A stretch of 64,000 bases of DNA, from NCBI GenBank assembly GCA_951812975.1, contig CATOTC010000003.1:310001-374000 (forward strand). The letters are read 5' to 3'. The notes beneath the pieces were generated by a model that had not been told where the DNA came from, did no database searches, and saw only the letters and a program-made list of their open reading frames with translations. Of the stretch, positions 28,797-38,325 are shown piece after piece; positions within the stretch are counted from its first letter, which is position 1, and each line of letters begins with the position of its first letter. Source of the DNA: an uncultured Acidimicrobiales bacterium. Lineage in GTDB: Bacteria > Actinomycetota > Acidimicrobiia > Acidimicrobiales > Aldehydirespiratoraceae. The position numbers and the translations under genes were made by a program.

Positions 28797-30668
28797 TCAG
28801 CCGATTAGACCATCAATCAACACATGACCGTCGCCCTCACAGGTCTCGCAGAGGTCTGAAACCGACTCCAACAGACCCTCTCCGATCCGCTTGCGGGTCA
28901 TCTCGACCAATCCGAGACCCGAAATGTCGAACACCTGCGTTCGGGTCTTGTCACGAGCCAAGGCCGCTCGGAACACCTTCATCACCTCGGCTCGGTTCTT
29001 GGCAATCTCCATGTCGACAAAATCGATCACGATGATCCCGCCGATGTCACGCAGCCGCAGTTGATTGGCGACCTCCTCAGCGGCTTCGAGATTGTTGCGG
29101 AAGACCGTCTCCTCAAGACTCGACTTGCCGACATTCTTGCCTGTGTTGACATCGATCACAGTGAGCGCCTCGGTGGCCTCGATGATCAACGAGCCACCGG
29201 ACGGCAGCCAGACCTTGCGATCGAGCGCCTTACGCAACTGCTCTTGTACGTGATAGCGCTCGAACAGCGGCAGCTTCGCGGCTTTCGGATCGTAGTACTC
29301 GACGCGTTCCGCCAGTGCCGGCGTGATACTGGAAACGTACGCCCTAACCTCGTCGTAGAGTTCACGGTTGTCGATGACGATCCCGCGGAAGTCCTTGGTG
29401 AACTCCTCTCGGATGATCCGCACCGCGGCTTCGGGCTCTCGGTAGACGAGAGCAGGAGCATTCGTCTTCTTCGCGAGGGTCTCAATCTCGTTCCACTGGG
29501 TGACGAGCCGGGCAACATCGCGCTTTATCTCCTCGGCTGTGACCTTCTCAGCCGCGGTGCGGACAATCACACCGTGCTGTTTGGGTTTCGCCTTGTCGAG
29601 GATGCTTCGGAGCCTGGCCCGTTCGTTATCGGGAAGGCGTTTCGAGATGCCGTAGGTGGAGGTGTTGGGCACCAGCACCACGAAGCGGCCCGGAAGCGAC
29701 ACCTCCTGGGTGAGCCGCGCACCCTTGTGGGCGATCGGGTTCTTCGTCACCTGGCAGAGGATCGTCTGGCGGGCCTTCAGCAGCTCTTCGATGCGTGGTT
29801 GTTCAGTGGGTCCGCTCTCGATGTCCTCCCGGTCGTACTGCACGTCCCCGCGGTACAGCACCGCGTTCTTGGGGGTGCCGATATCGACGAAAGCCGCTTC
29901 CATGCCCGGGAGCACGTTCTGCACTCGGCCGACGTAGATGTTCCCGTGAATCTGGCTCACGTCGTCGGCGGGGCGCGACACCTGATGCTCAACGAGTTTT
30001 CGCCCTTCAAGTGTTGCTATCTGCGTCGCCTTGTCACCCACCGACACGCACATCATGTAACGGCCGACCGCCTGCCCCTTGCGAGTCCTGCCGCGACGCT
30101 GTATGAGCGTCTTCTCGTCGAGTTCAACCGCATCGTCGATGATCGACTCGACCGGACGATGGGACTTCTGGCCACGGCCCTGACGAGCCTGGGAGCCTCC
30201 GGCCTTGTTGCGTGCATCTGCTTGGGACTGGTCGGGCGCGGATCCCCTGCCACGGCCCCGTCCGCCGCGCTTGCGACGCCGACGCTTCGATCCACCCTCA
30301 CCCTGGCCGCGGCCCTGGGAGTCCTGCTGCTTCTGACCCTGGGAGTCCTGTTGCTTCTGTCCCTGGTTCGAAGACCCTGACCGCCCGGAACCCTTGCCGC
30401 CGGAAGCGCCGCGGCCGCCGCCACCACCACCGCCACGCCCGTCTTTGGGCTTGGCGTTCGAGGAGCCGCGACCCGAGGGCCTGGCGTTGCCGTCACTCGG
30501 AGGAGCCGGCCGGGTGTCTCCTATGCGCGGAGGCCTGCTAGGCGCAGGCGCAGGGCGAGAATCACCGATTTTCGGTTTCTGGGCGCCTTTGGGTTGAGAT
30601 TTGGCAGAGGATTGGGATTTGGGCGCACGCGCGGAGGCGTCGCTGTTGTCGGCCTGTGATTTGGCCAT
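28797..30668 (-). CDS. rne: Ribonuclease E/G family endoribonuclease
   Basis: A 623-residue RNA decay and processing enzyme. The first 170 residues are low-complexity (Gly, Arg, Lys, Gln, Ser), including a doubled GQKQQDSQ unit and KRRRRKRGGRGRGRG. The catalytic part has an S1-like domain (GNIYVGRVQNVLPGMEAAFV), the DNase I-like core with VIDVNTGK and IIVIDFVDM, and a C-terminal Zn-link-like CETCEGDG. Actinobacterial RNase E commonly has such disordered extensions, which may bind RNA or partners. It leads into rplU. Confidence 0.94.
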   Translation of the reverse strand: MAKSQADNSDASARAPKSQSSAKSQPKGAQKPKIGDSRPAPAPSRPPRIGDTRPAPPSDGNARPSGRGSSNAKPKDGRGGGGGGGRGASGGKGSGRSGSSNQGQKQQDSQGQKQQDSQGRGQGEGGSKRRRRKRGGRGRGRGSAPDQSQADARNKAGGSQARQGRGQKSHRPVESIIDDAVELDEKTLIQRRGRTRKGQAVGRYMMCVSVGDKATQIATLEGRKLVEHQVSRPADDVSQIHGNIYVGRVQNVLPGMEAAFVDIGTPKNAVLYRGDVQYDREDIESGPTEQPRIEELLKARQTILCQVTKNPIAHKGARLTQEVSLPGRFVVLVPNTSTYGISKRLPDNERARLRSILDKAKPKQHGVIVRTAAEKVTAEEIKRDVARLVTQWNEIETLAKKTNAPALVYREPEAAVRIIREEFTKDFRGIVIDNRELYDEVRAYVSSITPALAERVEYYDPKAAKLPLFERYHVQEQLRKALDRKVWLPSGGSLIIEATEALTVIDVNTGKNVGKSSLEETVFRNNLEAAEEVANQLRLRDIGGIIVIDFVDMEIAKNRAEVMKVFRAALARDKTRTQVFDISGLGLVEMTRKRIGEGLLESVSDLCETCEGDGHVLIDGLIG

Positions 30669-30707
30669 AGTTTCGTTCCTTCGTTGATGACACCAGGGAA
30701 CAGGCGA

Positions 30708-31439
30708 TCATGTCGCCCCCACCGGTGTGGACGAGGCAGCGTCCAGCGGACTGCTGCGCTGCCGATCGTCGGTTTCGTTCATTGTCCATTGGTGAAGCCT
30801 CAGCACCCGGTGCTCGATCAGCGGTGGATCGAGAGCGCCCAAGAGTTCAGACACTCGTAGAGCACGCGGTTGGGTGGCGAGTTCAGCGATAAGCCTCACC
30901 CCGCCACCGTTCGCTTGTTCAGCTTCGATTGGCCCTTCAACATCGAGACTCAGCACACCGGGGCGCAGGTCGTCCACGACCTTGCGACCCTTGCGTTCTC
31001 TGGTTACGACGAGATTCTCTGCGGCGAGCACTCGAGCCACGGCGCCGGCCACGGTATCGGCATCGATGTCGACGACATCGATCTGCCAGGTACAACTTGT
31101 GACTGCTTGCTGCAACGACGCAGTCTGTCGGTCAACGGTCACCGCAGCAGTGACTGCCATTCCTTGTGGAAGCTCATTTGTCAGCCGGGCCGGCAGATCG
31201 CCCATTTCAATTCCGTTGATTCGTTCGGGATCCAAGTCAATATCAAGATACTCCGCATCGGAGGAATGTCCTGTGGATAGGGCGAGACCAAATGCAATCT
31301 TGGGCCGCGGAGAGAACCCCTGACTGTACGCGACGGGGAGCCCCGCACGCCTGAGCGCCCGCTGGAAGATCCGGGCCACGTCGCGATGCGAGGTGAAGCG
31401 CACCTTGCCGTGCTTGGTGAAGCAGATCCGTACCCTCAT
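30708..31439 (-). CDS. TIGR03936/DUF2344 radical-SAM-associated protein
   Basis: A 243-residue protein of the DUF2344 family, seen as MRVRICFTKHGKVRFTSHRD at the start and YSQGFSPRPKIAFGLALS. In many bacteria it is fused to or follows the TIGR03960 radical-SAM enzyme, as here with an ATGA overlap. The joint function of the pair is not established to my knowledge. The last 25 residues are polar and poorly conserved in appearance. Confidence 0.88.
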   Translation of the reverse strand: MRVRICFTKHGKVRFTSHRDVARIFQRALRRAGLPVAYSQGFSPRPKIAFGLALSTGHSSDAEYLDIDLDPERINGIEMGDLPARLTNELPQGMAVTAAVTVDRQTASLQQAVTSCTWQIDVVDIDADTVAGAVARVLAAENLVVTRERKGRKVVDDLRPGVLSLDVEGPIEAEQANGGGVRLIAELATQPRALRVSELLGALDPPLIEHRVLRLHQWTMNETDDRQRSSPLDAASSTPVGAT

Positions 31440-33433
31440 GACGCCACCCTGGCTCCACGGCGAGTGTCGGCGCCGTTGAGCGCTTCGCTGCCGCGCGGCC
31501 GCTGCGCCAGTACCACCGGCACGGCCCCGCCCCCAGTCAGGTCGACTCCGGTCCCCTGGCTGCCCCCCGCGGGAGGCGAGGCCGACGCCACGACATGCTC
31601 GATTCCGTAGCCCGTGCAGGCGCCGCAGTCATAGCAGGGTGTCCAACGGCAGTCTTCCAAGCCCAGTTCATTGAGGGAGTCGCGCCAGTCCTGCCACAGG
31701 AAGTCCTTGTGCAGCCCCGCCGAGAGGTGGTCCCAGGAAAGCACCTCGTCTTCGCGGCGGTGACGGTGGACGTACCAGTCGACATCGCAGCCGTTGACTG
31801 CCATGGCTTCGAGCCAGAGGTCGTAGTTGAAGTGCTCCGACCACTCCTGGAACGTGCCGCCGCGGCGCCAGACATACTCGATCACGGGACCCAGGCGGCG
31901 GTCTCCACGACTGGTGATGCCCTCTGCGAGGGTTGCCTTGGGATCGTGCCATTTGAGCTGCACTCCCCTGGTCCGTCGCAGGTCGTCGCGCAGCAACCCG
32001 ATCTTGCGCGACAACTCAACCACAGTGTTCTGGCCGAACCACTGGAACGGCGTGAACGGCTTGGGCACGAAACCGCCCACCGAGACCGTCACCGACGGTG
32101 AGGAGTGGTGACTGCGGCCGAGCGCCACACAGTTCCGGGCGAGCTCGGCGATACCGAGCGTGTCTTCGTCGGTCTCGGTCGGGAGTCCGGTCATGAAATA
32201 CAGCTTCATGCGCCGCCAACCCTGGCTGTAGGCGCTCTCGACCGCTCCGTAAAGGTCCTCCTCCCGAATGAGCTTGTTGATGACCTGACGCATCCGCCAA
32301 GAACCCGCCTCGGGCGCGAACGTCAAACCGGTGCGGCGAGCCCGCTGGATCTGCGCCGCGATCCCGACCGTGAACGCGTCCACCCTCAGACTCGGCAGCG
32401 CAACACTCACCTGGTCGCACCCGGCGTCGCTGACCGTCTCGCCGATCACCTGCTCGATACCGCTGAAATCTGCGGTCGAGAGCGACGTCAGCGCAACTTC
32501 GTCGTATCCCGTGCGGGTCAGACCCTCGCTGATCATGGCGCGAACCTGCTCGGCGGGACGCTCCCGGACAGGCCGGGTGATCATCCCCGCCTGACAGAAC
32601 CGACAACCCCTGGTGCAACCCCTGAAAACCTCCACCGACAGCCGGTCGTGCACGACCTCTGTCAAAGGTACGAGCTGCTTCTTGGGATAGGGCCAGTCAC
32701 CGAGGTCGGCGACCGTGCGCTTCTCCACCGTGGCCGGGACATCGCCGTAGCGGGGCGTGACCTCGGCGATGAACCCGCCGGAGTACGCCACCTGATACAT
32801 CGAAGGGACATAGACCCCTGCGATCTTCGACATCTCCCTCAGCAGCGGACTGCGGGAGCCGCCAGGACGCCCGGTTCGCTTCCAGTCGCGCAGCAGCTCC
32901 GTGATCTCGCCGACGACCTCCTCGCCGTCGCCGAGCACCACGAAGTCGACGAACTCCGCGATCGGTTCGGGGTTGTACGTGCAGTGTCCGCCCACACCGA
33001 TCAACGGATCGTCGTCTGAACGTGAATCCGAGTGGATGGGAACACCCGCAAGATCGATGCAGTTGAGCAGGTTCGTGTAGGTCAGTTCGGCGCTGAGGTT
33101 GAACGCAATGACGTCGAAGTCGCCTGCCGGGCGATGCGTGTCGACCGAGAACAGCGGCAGCCGCTCCCGCCGCAGCAGTGCTTCAAGGTCGGTCCAGGGA
33201 GAGTAGGCACGTTCGGCCGCGGCGTCGTCACGCTCATTGAGAATCTCATAGAGGATCTGCAGACCCTGGTTGGGCAACCCGATCTCGTAGGTGTCGGGGT
33301 AGGTCAGCAACCAGCTGACGATGCCGGCGCCGTGGGTCGGCGTCTGCGCGCCCTGCTCGCAGCCGATGTAGCGCGCCGGCTTCTGTACCTGCGGGAGCAG
33401 GTTCTCAAGACGGGGCCAAAGCGACGCGGACAC
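31436..33433 (-). CDS. TIGR03960-family radical SAM protein
   Basis: A 665-residue enzyme with an N-terminal B12-binding-like domain (FDVIAFNLSAELTYTNLLNC) and a radical SAM core whose cluster-binding cysteines are Cys273, Cys277 and Cys280 (FRGCTRGCRFCQAG). The C-terminus has a Cys-rich stretch (CYDCGACTGYG) that may hold another cluster. It is the larger half of the widespread TIGR03960/TIGR03936 pair found beside rne-rplU-rpmA. The substrate is unknown; an RNA or ribosomal target is speculation from neighbours only. Confidence 0.9.
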   Translation of the reverse strand: MSASLWPRLENLLPQVQKPARYIGCEQGAQTPTHGAGIVSWLLTYPDTYEIGLPNQGLQILYEILNERDDAAAERAYSPWTDLEALLRRERLPLFSVDTHRPAGDFDVIAFNLSAELTYTNLLNCIDLAGVPIHSDSRSDDDPLIGVGGHCTYNPEPIAEFVDFVVLGDGEEVVGEITELLRDWKRTGRPGGSRSPLLREMSKIAGVYVPSMYQVAYSGGFIAEVTPRYGDVPATVEKRTVADLGDWPYPKKQLVPLTEVVHDRLSVEVFRGCTRGCRFCQAGMITRPVRERPAEQVRAMISEGLTRTGYDEVALTSLSTADFSGIEQVIGETVSDAGCDQVSVALPSLRVDAFTVGIAAQIQRARRTGLTFAPEAGSWRMRQVINKLIREEDLYGAVESAYSQGWRRMKLYFMTGLPTETDEDTLGIAELARNCVALGRSHHSSPSVTVSVGGFVPKPFTPFQWFGQNTVVELSRKIGLLRDDLRRTRGVQLKWHDPKATLAEGITSRGDRRLGPVIEYVWRRGGTFQEWSEHFNYDLWLEAMAVNGCDVDWYVHRHRREDEVLSWDHLSAGLHKDFLWQDWRDSLNELGLEDCRWTPCYDCGACTGYGIEHVVASASPPAGGSQGTGVDLTGGGAVPVVLAQRPRGSEALNGADTRRGARVAS

Positions 33434-33520
33434 TCATTGAGGCTACCCGCCCTCTCTGCAGACCAGCGCTCAGCTGCGCTGCGCCCTGTTTGACTGCGCT
33501 CTGCGGTCCGACGCTCCGCT

Positions 33521-34705
33521 TCAGCTACGCTCCAGAAAATCAAACCGGCGGCGGTAGACGCCCATCACCAGACCCAGCGCCACCATCGACGTGAGCATGG
33601 ACGACCCGCCGTAGGAGACCAGCGGGAGCGGAATCCCAGTCACCGGCATCATCCCCATGGTCATACCGGCGCTCTGGAAGGCCTGAAACAGGAACATCGC
33701 CATAACCCCGATGGTTAACAACCGGTCGAACGAGTCGGTCGCGCGCACCGCGATCCGCCAGATCCGAAACAGCATCAACGCATACAGCCCCAGCAGCAGG
33801 CCCGCCCCTCGGAAACCCAGCTCCTCGCCGGCCACCGAGAAGATGAAGTCAGTCTGCTGCTCCGGAACAAGGTTCGAACGGGTCTGCGAACCCTGGAACA
33901 GGCCCTGGCCGAACAGACCCCCGTTGCCGATGGCGATCTGGGACTGCTCGACGTTGAACGCGGCGCGGACAGCCTCCGGACCCAGCGCAACGAGCTCCTC
34001 CTGATCGAGGAAGAAGGTCTGGAGCCGGTCCTCCTGAAACTTCTCTAGCACGTCGGACTGGAAGATCACCACCACGACGGCGACCGCGATCACGGCCAGA
34101 CCGGCAATGAACCGCAGTTTGACTCCGCTCATGGAAATCATCGCCGCCACGATGACGACATAGACGAGGATGGTTCCCACATCGGGCTGTCGCAGGATCA
34201 GGAAGGCCGGCAGAGCAGCGAGGCCCAAGCCCACCAGCAGCCGCTTAGTCCGCACCTCCTCAACTGACAGGGCCGCGGCGAGAACAACAATGAGTATCAC
34301 CTTGCCCGGCTCCGACGGTTGAAAGCTGAACCCGGCGAAGCTGTACCAGGCGCGTATTCCCCTCACGTTCTCGCCGAACAGCAGCAGACCGCCCAGCAGC
34401 AGGAGAAGTCCGACGTAGGCCGCGGGAATCCAGGCCCGTATTGAGCGGACACTGAGATGGGCCGCGAACACAGTGGCGATCAGGCCCAGAACCACGAACG
34501 CGACCTGACGTTCCAGGAACGAATGGTCGACCGGTTCAAGCGGCGTCGCCGAGCCGCGCGTGGCGGAGAAGACGAGCACCGCCCCCATCGCGGTGATCAG
34601 CAGCACCGTGATGATGAGCACCGGGTCCAGGACGAACCACCAACGCTGATCGTCGTCCTCGGCGAGAGGGGGGGGACGCGAGGTGAACGTACCGGGGGCC
34701 GTCAC
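33521..34705 (-). CDS. rodA: RodA peptidoglycan glycosyltransferase (SEDS)
   Basis: A 394-residue SEDS protein with about ten membrane helices. Typical segments are FSFQPSEPGKVILIVVLAAA, EELGFRGAGLLLGLYALML and TGIPLPLVSYGGSSMLTSMV. RodA polymerises glycan strands in the elongasome with its partner transpeptidase, whose gene overlaps upstream (ATGA). The stop is followed by a GC-rich stretch (33434-33520) of imperfect GCGCTC-type repeats that resembles the composite repeat family. Confidence 0.94.
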   Translation of the reverse strand: MTAPGTFTSRPPPLAEDDDQRWWFVLDPVLIITVLLITAMGAVLVFSATRGSATPLEPVDHSFLERQVAFVVLGLIATVFAAHLSVRSIRAWIPAAYVGLLLLLGGLLLFGENVRGIRAWYSFAGFSFQPSEPGKVILIVVLAAALSVEEVRTKRLLVGLGLAALPAFLILRQPDVGTILVYVVIVAAMISMSGVKLRFIAGLAVIAVAVVVVIFQSDVLEKFQEDRLQTFFLDQEELVALGPEAVRAAFNVEQSQIAIGNGGLFGQGLFQGSQTRSNLVPEQQTDFIFSVAGEELGFRGAGLLLGLYALMLFRIWRIAVRATDSFDRLLTIGVMAMFLFQAFQSAGMTMGMMPVTGIPLPLVSYGGSSMLTSMVALGLVMGVYRRRFDFLERS

Positions 34706-36831
34706 TGCGTCACCCCGCTGACCGAAACCGTCTCCTGCAATTCGGCGTCGCGCGCCGCGAGCAGGGCCTCGATACGAGCCACCTGCTCAAGTTCGGACTC
34801 ATCGAGCGTCAACGCCCGCGGCATGTTGTTGCGTGCGATGGGCTCAAGTATCGCAGCCGCGACCGGCGCAGCGGCGACGCTGCCGAATCCACTCTCTTCC
34901 ATCACCACCGCGATGGCGATCTCCGGGGGCCCGTCCACGTCTACGCCGGCCTCGGGAAAATCGTTGGGGCCCCAAGCCACGAAGAGACTCGTGTCCGCCT
35001 TCCCGTCAACCTCAGCGGTGCCGGTCTTCCCGGCCACCGGCCACTGGTCGATGGGAAACGACCCGCCCTGGAAGGCACTGGCAGCAGTGCCGCGGACCCC
35101 GCCGAATCTGGGAACCCCCAACAACCCCCGGATGATCGGGTCGGTCACCTCAGGTCCCAGGTCGAGTTCGTTCAACACCCTCGGGCCGAACTCGATTATC
35201 GAATCGCCCTGCGGACTCGTGATCCTCAACGCGACATTGGGTTGATGCAGTATGCCGCCGTTGGCGAACGTTGCGTAGGTGTTGGCCAGCTGGATCGGCG
35301 TCACCAGGACGTCACCCTGGCCGATCGACAACAGGATGGTGTCGCCGGCGAACCACTGGTCCCCGTCCCGGATGAAGACACCCTGGGAGAACTTGAGATC
35401 GAAGTAGTCGCGGTCCGGTACCACGCCGGAACGCTCGTAGGGAAGCTGCACGCCGGTGGTGCCTCCGAGCCCCAGAAGCCTCGCGGTCGTCTGAATCCCC
35501 TCGTCGCCCTGCGGCCCACGCTCGCGGGTGAAGAACCCCTCGCCGGCGAGTCGATAGAAATAGACGTCGCTCGACACAGTCAGAGCGTCGGAGAGGTCGA
35601 CGTGGCGCGAGCCCACGAAAGGACTGTCGAACGCGCAGGTCCCCTCCAGTTCGGTTCCGGTTTCGCAGAACGGGTAGATGTAGCTCCCCTCGTCGTTGAC
35701 GAACTCGTCGGTCCCGCCGTAGAGCTCGTCGATCACCCCGTGCTGGACAGCCGCCACGGAAGTGACCAGCTTCCAGGTTGAACCCGGTGCGTAGGAGCCC
35801 TGAATGGCCCGGTTCAGAATCGGCCAGTAGTTGTCGTCCGAGGTCAGCAGATTGAACTCCTCGGTGGATATTCCAGTGGCGAACTGCGACGGGTCGTAGG
35901 TCGGAAACGATGCCATCGCCAGCACGTCGCCATTCTGGGGATTGATCGCAACCACTGATCCGGCCGGGGCCAGGACGTCCGGCTCGTCCGACTCGAGACG
36001 GGTCTTGAGCAGTCCCAGTGCGAGCTGCTCCTCAGCGCGGGCCTGCAGGTCGATGTCGATCGTCAGCCACACGTCGTTGCCGGACCTGGGAGTGACACCG
36101 GGATGCTCTCGTATGACCTCGCCCACATTGTTGACCTCCAACCAGCGAACACCGGGAACGCCCCGCAGTTCGAGCTCGAAGATCCTCTCGATGCCGGTCT
36201 TTCCGATCTGGCTGTTCAGCTGATAGGTCTTGGCGTCGCTCGCGTCGGGATCGAGGTTGGCGTTCGCCTGTTCCTGCTCCGCTCGGGTGACGGGACCCAC
36301 GTAACCCAGAAGGTGCGCCGCGAGCGTGCCGTAGGGATAGACGCGGATGGTGCGCTGCTCCACACGGACACCGGGGAACTGGTCCGGACGCTCCCCGAGA
36401 TACACCATCAGCTTGGAGTTGACGTCGACCGCAATCGGAATCCGGTCGAACGGCCCGTAGCGGAGATCAGCGACCTCAGCGGCGATCGTCGACACCTTGG
36501 TCGGCTGGCCCGAGCGGCTGATCGCCAGAGCGAGCCTGCGGAAGACCTCGAGAGCCTCCGCCTCATCGAGGGTCTCGAGAACCTTGCGGTCGAAGGTCAC
36601 GACCTGTACGACCTTGTTGTCGACAAGGACACGACCGTTGCGATCAAGGATCCGGCCCCGCGGTGCCTCCTCGTACACCGGTTCAAGCACGTTCGCGAGC
36701 GCCTCTCGTTGCAACACCTCGTGCTCGATTCCCTGGAGGAACCACAGCCGGGCCACGAGCGCACCGAAGAGGATCAGGGCCACGAACGCGAAGATCCGGA
36801 GTCGCAGCTTCAACTGGTCGTCGACAGCCAT
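34702..36831 (-). CDS. mrdA: Penicillin-binding protein 2, elongation transpeptidase
   Basis: A 709-residue class B PBP: one N-terminal membrane helix (residues 10-33), a pedestal domain, and a transpeptidase domain with SxxK at Ser351 (STWK), SSD at 420-422 in the SxN position, and KTGT at 602-605. It cross-links peptidoglycan during cell elongation and works with RodA, encoded by the overlapping downstream gene. It starts 4 bases after mreD. A short insert around residues 388-400 includes two cysteines (FCETGTELEGTC) that could form a disulphide. Confidence 0.94.
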   Translation of the reverse strand: MAVDDQLKLRLRIFAFVALILFGALVARLWFLQGIEHEVLQREALANVLEPVYEEAPRGRILDRNGRVLVDNKVVQVVTFDRKVLETLDEAEALEVFRRLALAISRSGQPTKVSTIAAEVADLRYGPFDRIPIAVDVNSKLMVYLGERPDQFPGVRVEQRTIRVYPYGTLAAHLLGYVGPVTRAEQEQANANLDPDASDAKTYQLNSQIGKTGIERIFELELRGVPGVRWLEVNNVGEVIREHPGVTPRSGNDVWLTIDIDLQARAEEQLALGLLKTRLESDEPDVLAPAGSVVAINPQNGDVLAMASFPTYDPSQFATGISTEEFNLLTSDDNYWPILNRAIQGSYAPGSTWKLVTSVAAVQHGVIDELYGGTDEFVNDEGSYIYPFCETGTELEGTCAFDSPFVGSRHVDLSDALTVSSDVYFYRLAGEGFFTRERGPQGDEGIQTTARLLGLGGTTGVQLPYERSGVVPDRDYFDLKFSQGVFIRDGDQWFAGDTILLSIGQGDVLVTPIQLANTYATFANGGILHQPNVALRITSPQGDSIIEFGPRVLNELDLGPEVTDPIIRGLLGVPRFGGVRGTAASAFQGGSFPIDQWPVAGKTGTAEVDGKADTSLFVAWGPNDFPEAGVDVDGPPEIAIAVVMEESGFGSVAAAPVAAAILEPIARNNMPRALTLDESELEQVARIEALLAARDAELQETVSVSGVTQ

Positions 36832-36835
36832 CGTC

Positions 36836-37357
36836 TCAACCCGAAGAGATCATCGAACGGCTCGCTCCGCCGAATCCCGACTGAGCTCCGATGGACCAGG
36901 CCAAGACGGGCCGTGTCAACGGCGCCGCCACCGCATTCACGAGCCCGGCGATCAACCCGACGCGCAGCATCTCCAGGTCGACGAGGCCGCGTTGTCCCAT
37001 GACCTCCCCCAACAGGGCATAACCGGCGACCGCCGCGAAGGTCCCGACCCCCGCTATCGCGGCCAACTGCAACTTCGAGTCTCGAAACAGTTCCTCTCCA
37101 CTGGCCGCGACCGCGAACGCCACCATGGCGAAGACGATCGCCGAGAGGCCCAGAGGAGTGGGAAGGTAGACGTCCCAGAACAGTCCGATCACGAACGCCG
37201 CGGTCGGTCCACGCTGCGGCCCGAACCAGTAGCCGAACATCACCGCGAGAAGAACGAGCAACTCCGGAGCAACCCCCAAGATCCTTACATCAGAAAACAC
37301 CGTGACCTGCACAACCACCGCCACAAGCATCAGTGCGCCCAGCCTCAACGGGATCAT
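36836..37357 (-). CDS. mreD: Rod-shape protein MreD
   Basis: A 173-residue protein with five or so membrane helices and the family pattern VQVTVFSDVRILGVAPELLVLL. MreD is an integral part of the elongasome, though its exact role is unclear. The start overlaps the mreC stop (ATGA), and mrdA follows 4 bases later. Confidence 0.88.
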   Translation of the reverse strand: MIPLRLGALMLVAVVVQVTVFSDVRILGVAPELLVLLAVMFGYWFGPQRGPTAAFVIGLFWDVYLPTPLGLSAIVFAMVAFAVAASGEELFRDSKLQLAAIAGVGTFAAVAGYALLGEVMGQRGLVDLEMLRVGLIAGLVNAVAAPLTRPVLAWSIGAQSGFGGASRSMISSG

Positions 37358-38310
37358 TGGTTCACCTCACCAGCGCCGCCCTCTTCGGGGGGATCGAGAA
37401 GGTCCGGGTCGAGATCGAGGGGCACGCTGGTGCTCGGCACGACGTCCACCAGCGGCGGATCCTCGCGTTGCTCAGTAATGAGGACCGACACGAATGCCAG
37501 ATCCTCGACATCGTTCGCCATCTCCACGAGGACTTCCAGAGCCAACTCGTCCGCGGCGGGGCGAACCTCGACGACCCGTCCGATGGGAACGTCGGCGGTG
37601 TAGCGCGAGTCGTTGTCGGTCACGACCGCGGAACCGATCTCCGGCAACAGTGCGGTGTCTGTGATCTTGGGCCAGTTCGGCCCCTGGTTGATGATGAACA
37701 TCCCAGGTTCACCCGGGACCGCATGACCAAGACCCACATCGTCGGTGGAGACCAGCCGCACTCCGACGAGCAGGCCCGGATCACTCAGCAACTGGACCGT
37801 GGAGGTCACCCCGTCAACCCGCTCGACACGGCCCACGAGCCCCGCTCCGGTCACAACTGTCATACCTTCGGTCAGACCATGGCGGTGTCCCTTGTTGATC
37901 GTGACGACATCGCTGGCAAAGTTGCCGACCGGTCCCCGCTCGACGCGGGCTGTGACGGTCGCGACGTCTGCGGCGTAGGGCAGGTCCAGCGACTCCAGGA
38001 GTTGCTGATAGGCGCTGCTGTCGGCCTCGGCCTGGATCGCAGCACCGCGCATCGCATCGAGTTCCTGCTGCAGAGCCGCGTTCTCCGCTTCAAGGTCGTC
38101 GTACTCGAACAGAGAATTCCAGATGTCACCAACGGGTGAGAAGATCGTGGTGGCCAACGAGTTGACAGGATGGAGGAGATCCCGAACGAAGCCCTGCGCG
38201 GCCCGCGCCGACTCGAATCCCCGCAGATCGACGGTCAACAGAGTGATGGCAACAAGCGTGAGAAGGATCAGACGGTGACGAACCCGCCCCGTCCGCTGAG
38301 CCAGCGCCAT
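37354..38310 (-). CDS. mreC: Rod-shape protein MreC
   Basis: A 318-residue protein with one membrane helix near residues 12-30, a coiled coil (YDDLEAENAALQQELDAMRG) and two beta-barrel domains (GPVGNFASDVVTINKGHRHG, then VVTGAGLVGRVERV). MreC is the extracytoplasmic scaffold that activates the PBP2-RodA pair. An acidic Pro-rich tail ends the protein. It lies 15 bases after mreB. Confidence 0.93.
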   Translation of the reverse strand: MALAQRTGRVRHRLILLTLVAITLLTVDLRGFESARAAQGFVRDLLHPVNSLATTIFSPVGDIWNSLFEYDDLEAENAALQQELDAMRGAAIQAEADSSAYQQLLESLDLPYAADVATVTARVERGPVGNFASDVVTINKGHRHGLTEGMTVVTGAGLVGRVERVDGVTSTVQLLSDPGLLVGVRLVSTDDVGLGHAVPGEPGMFIINQGPNWPKITDTALLPEIGSAVVTDNDSRYTADVPIGRVVEVRPAADELALEVLVEMANDVEDLAFVSVLITEQREDPPLVDVVPSTSVPLDLDPDLLDPPEEGGAGEVNQ

Positions 38311-38325
38311 GTAACCGCCTTGCGG

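Noticed and set aside
35560-35580. PBP2 with SSD instead of SxN as a sign of inactivity
   Set aside because: An Asp at the third place of this motif is, to my knowledge, found in active MrdA-type enzymes; SxxK and KTGT are intact.
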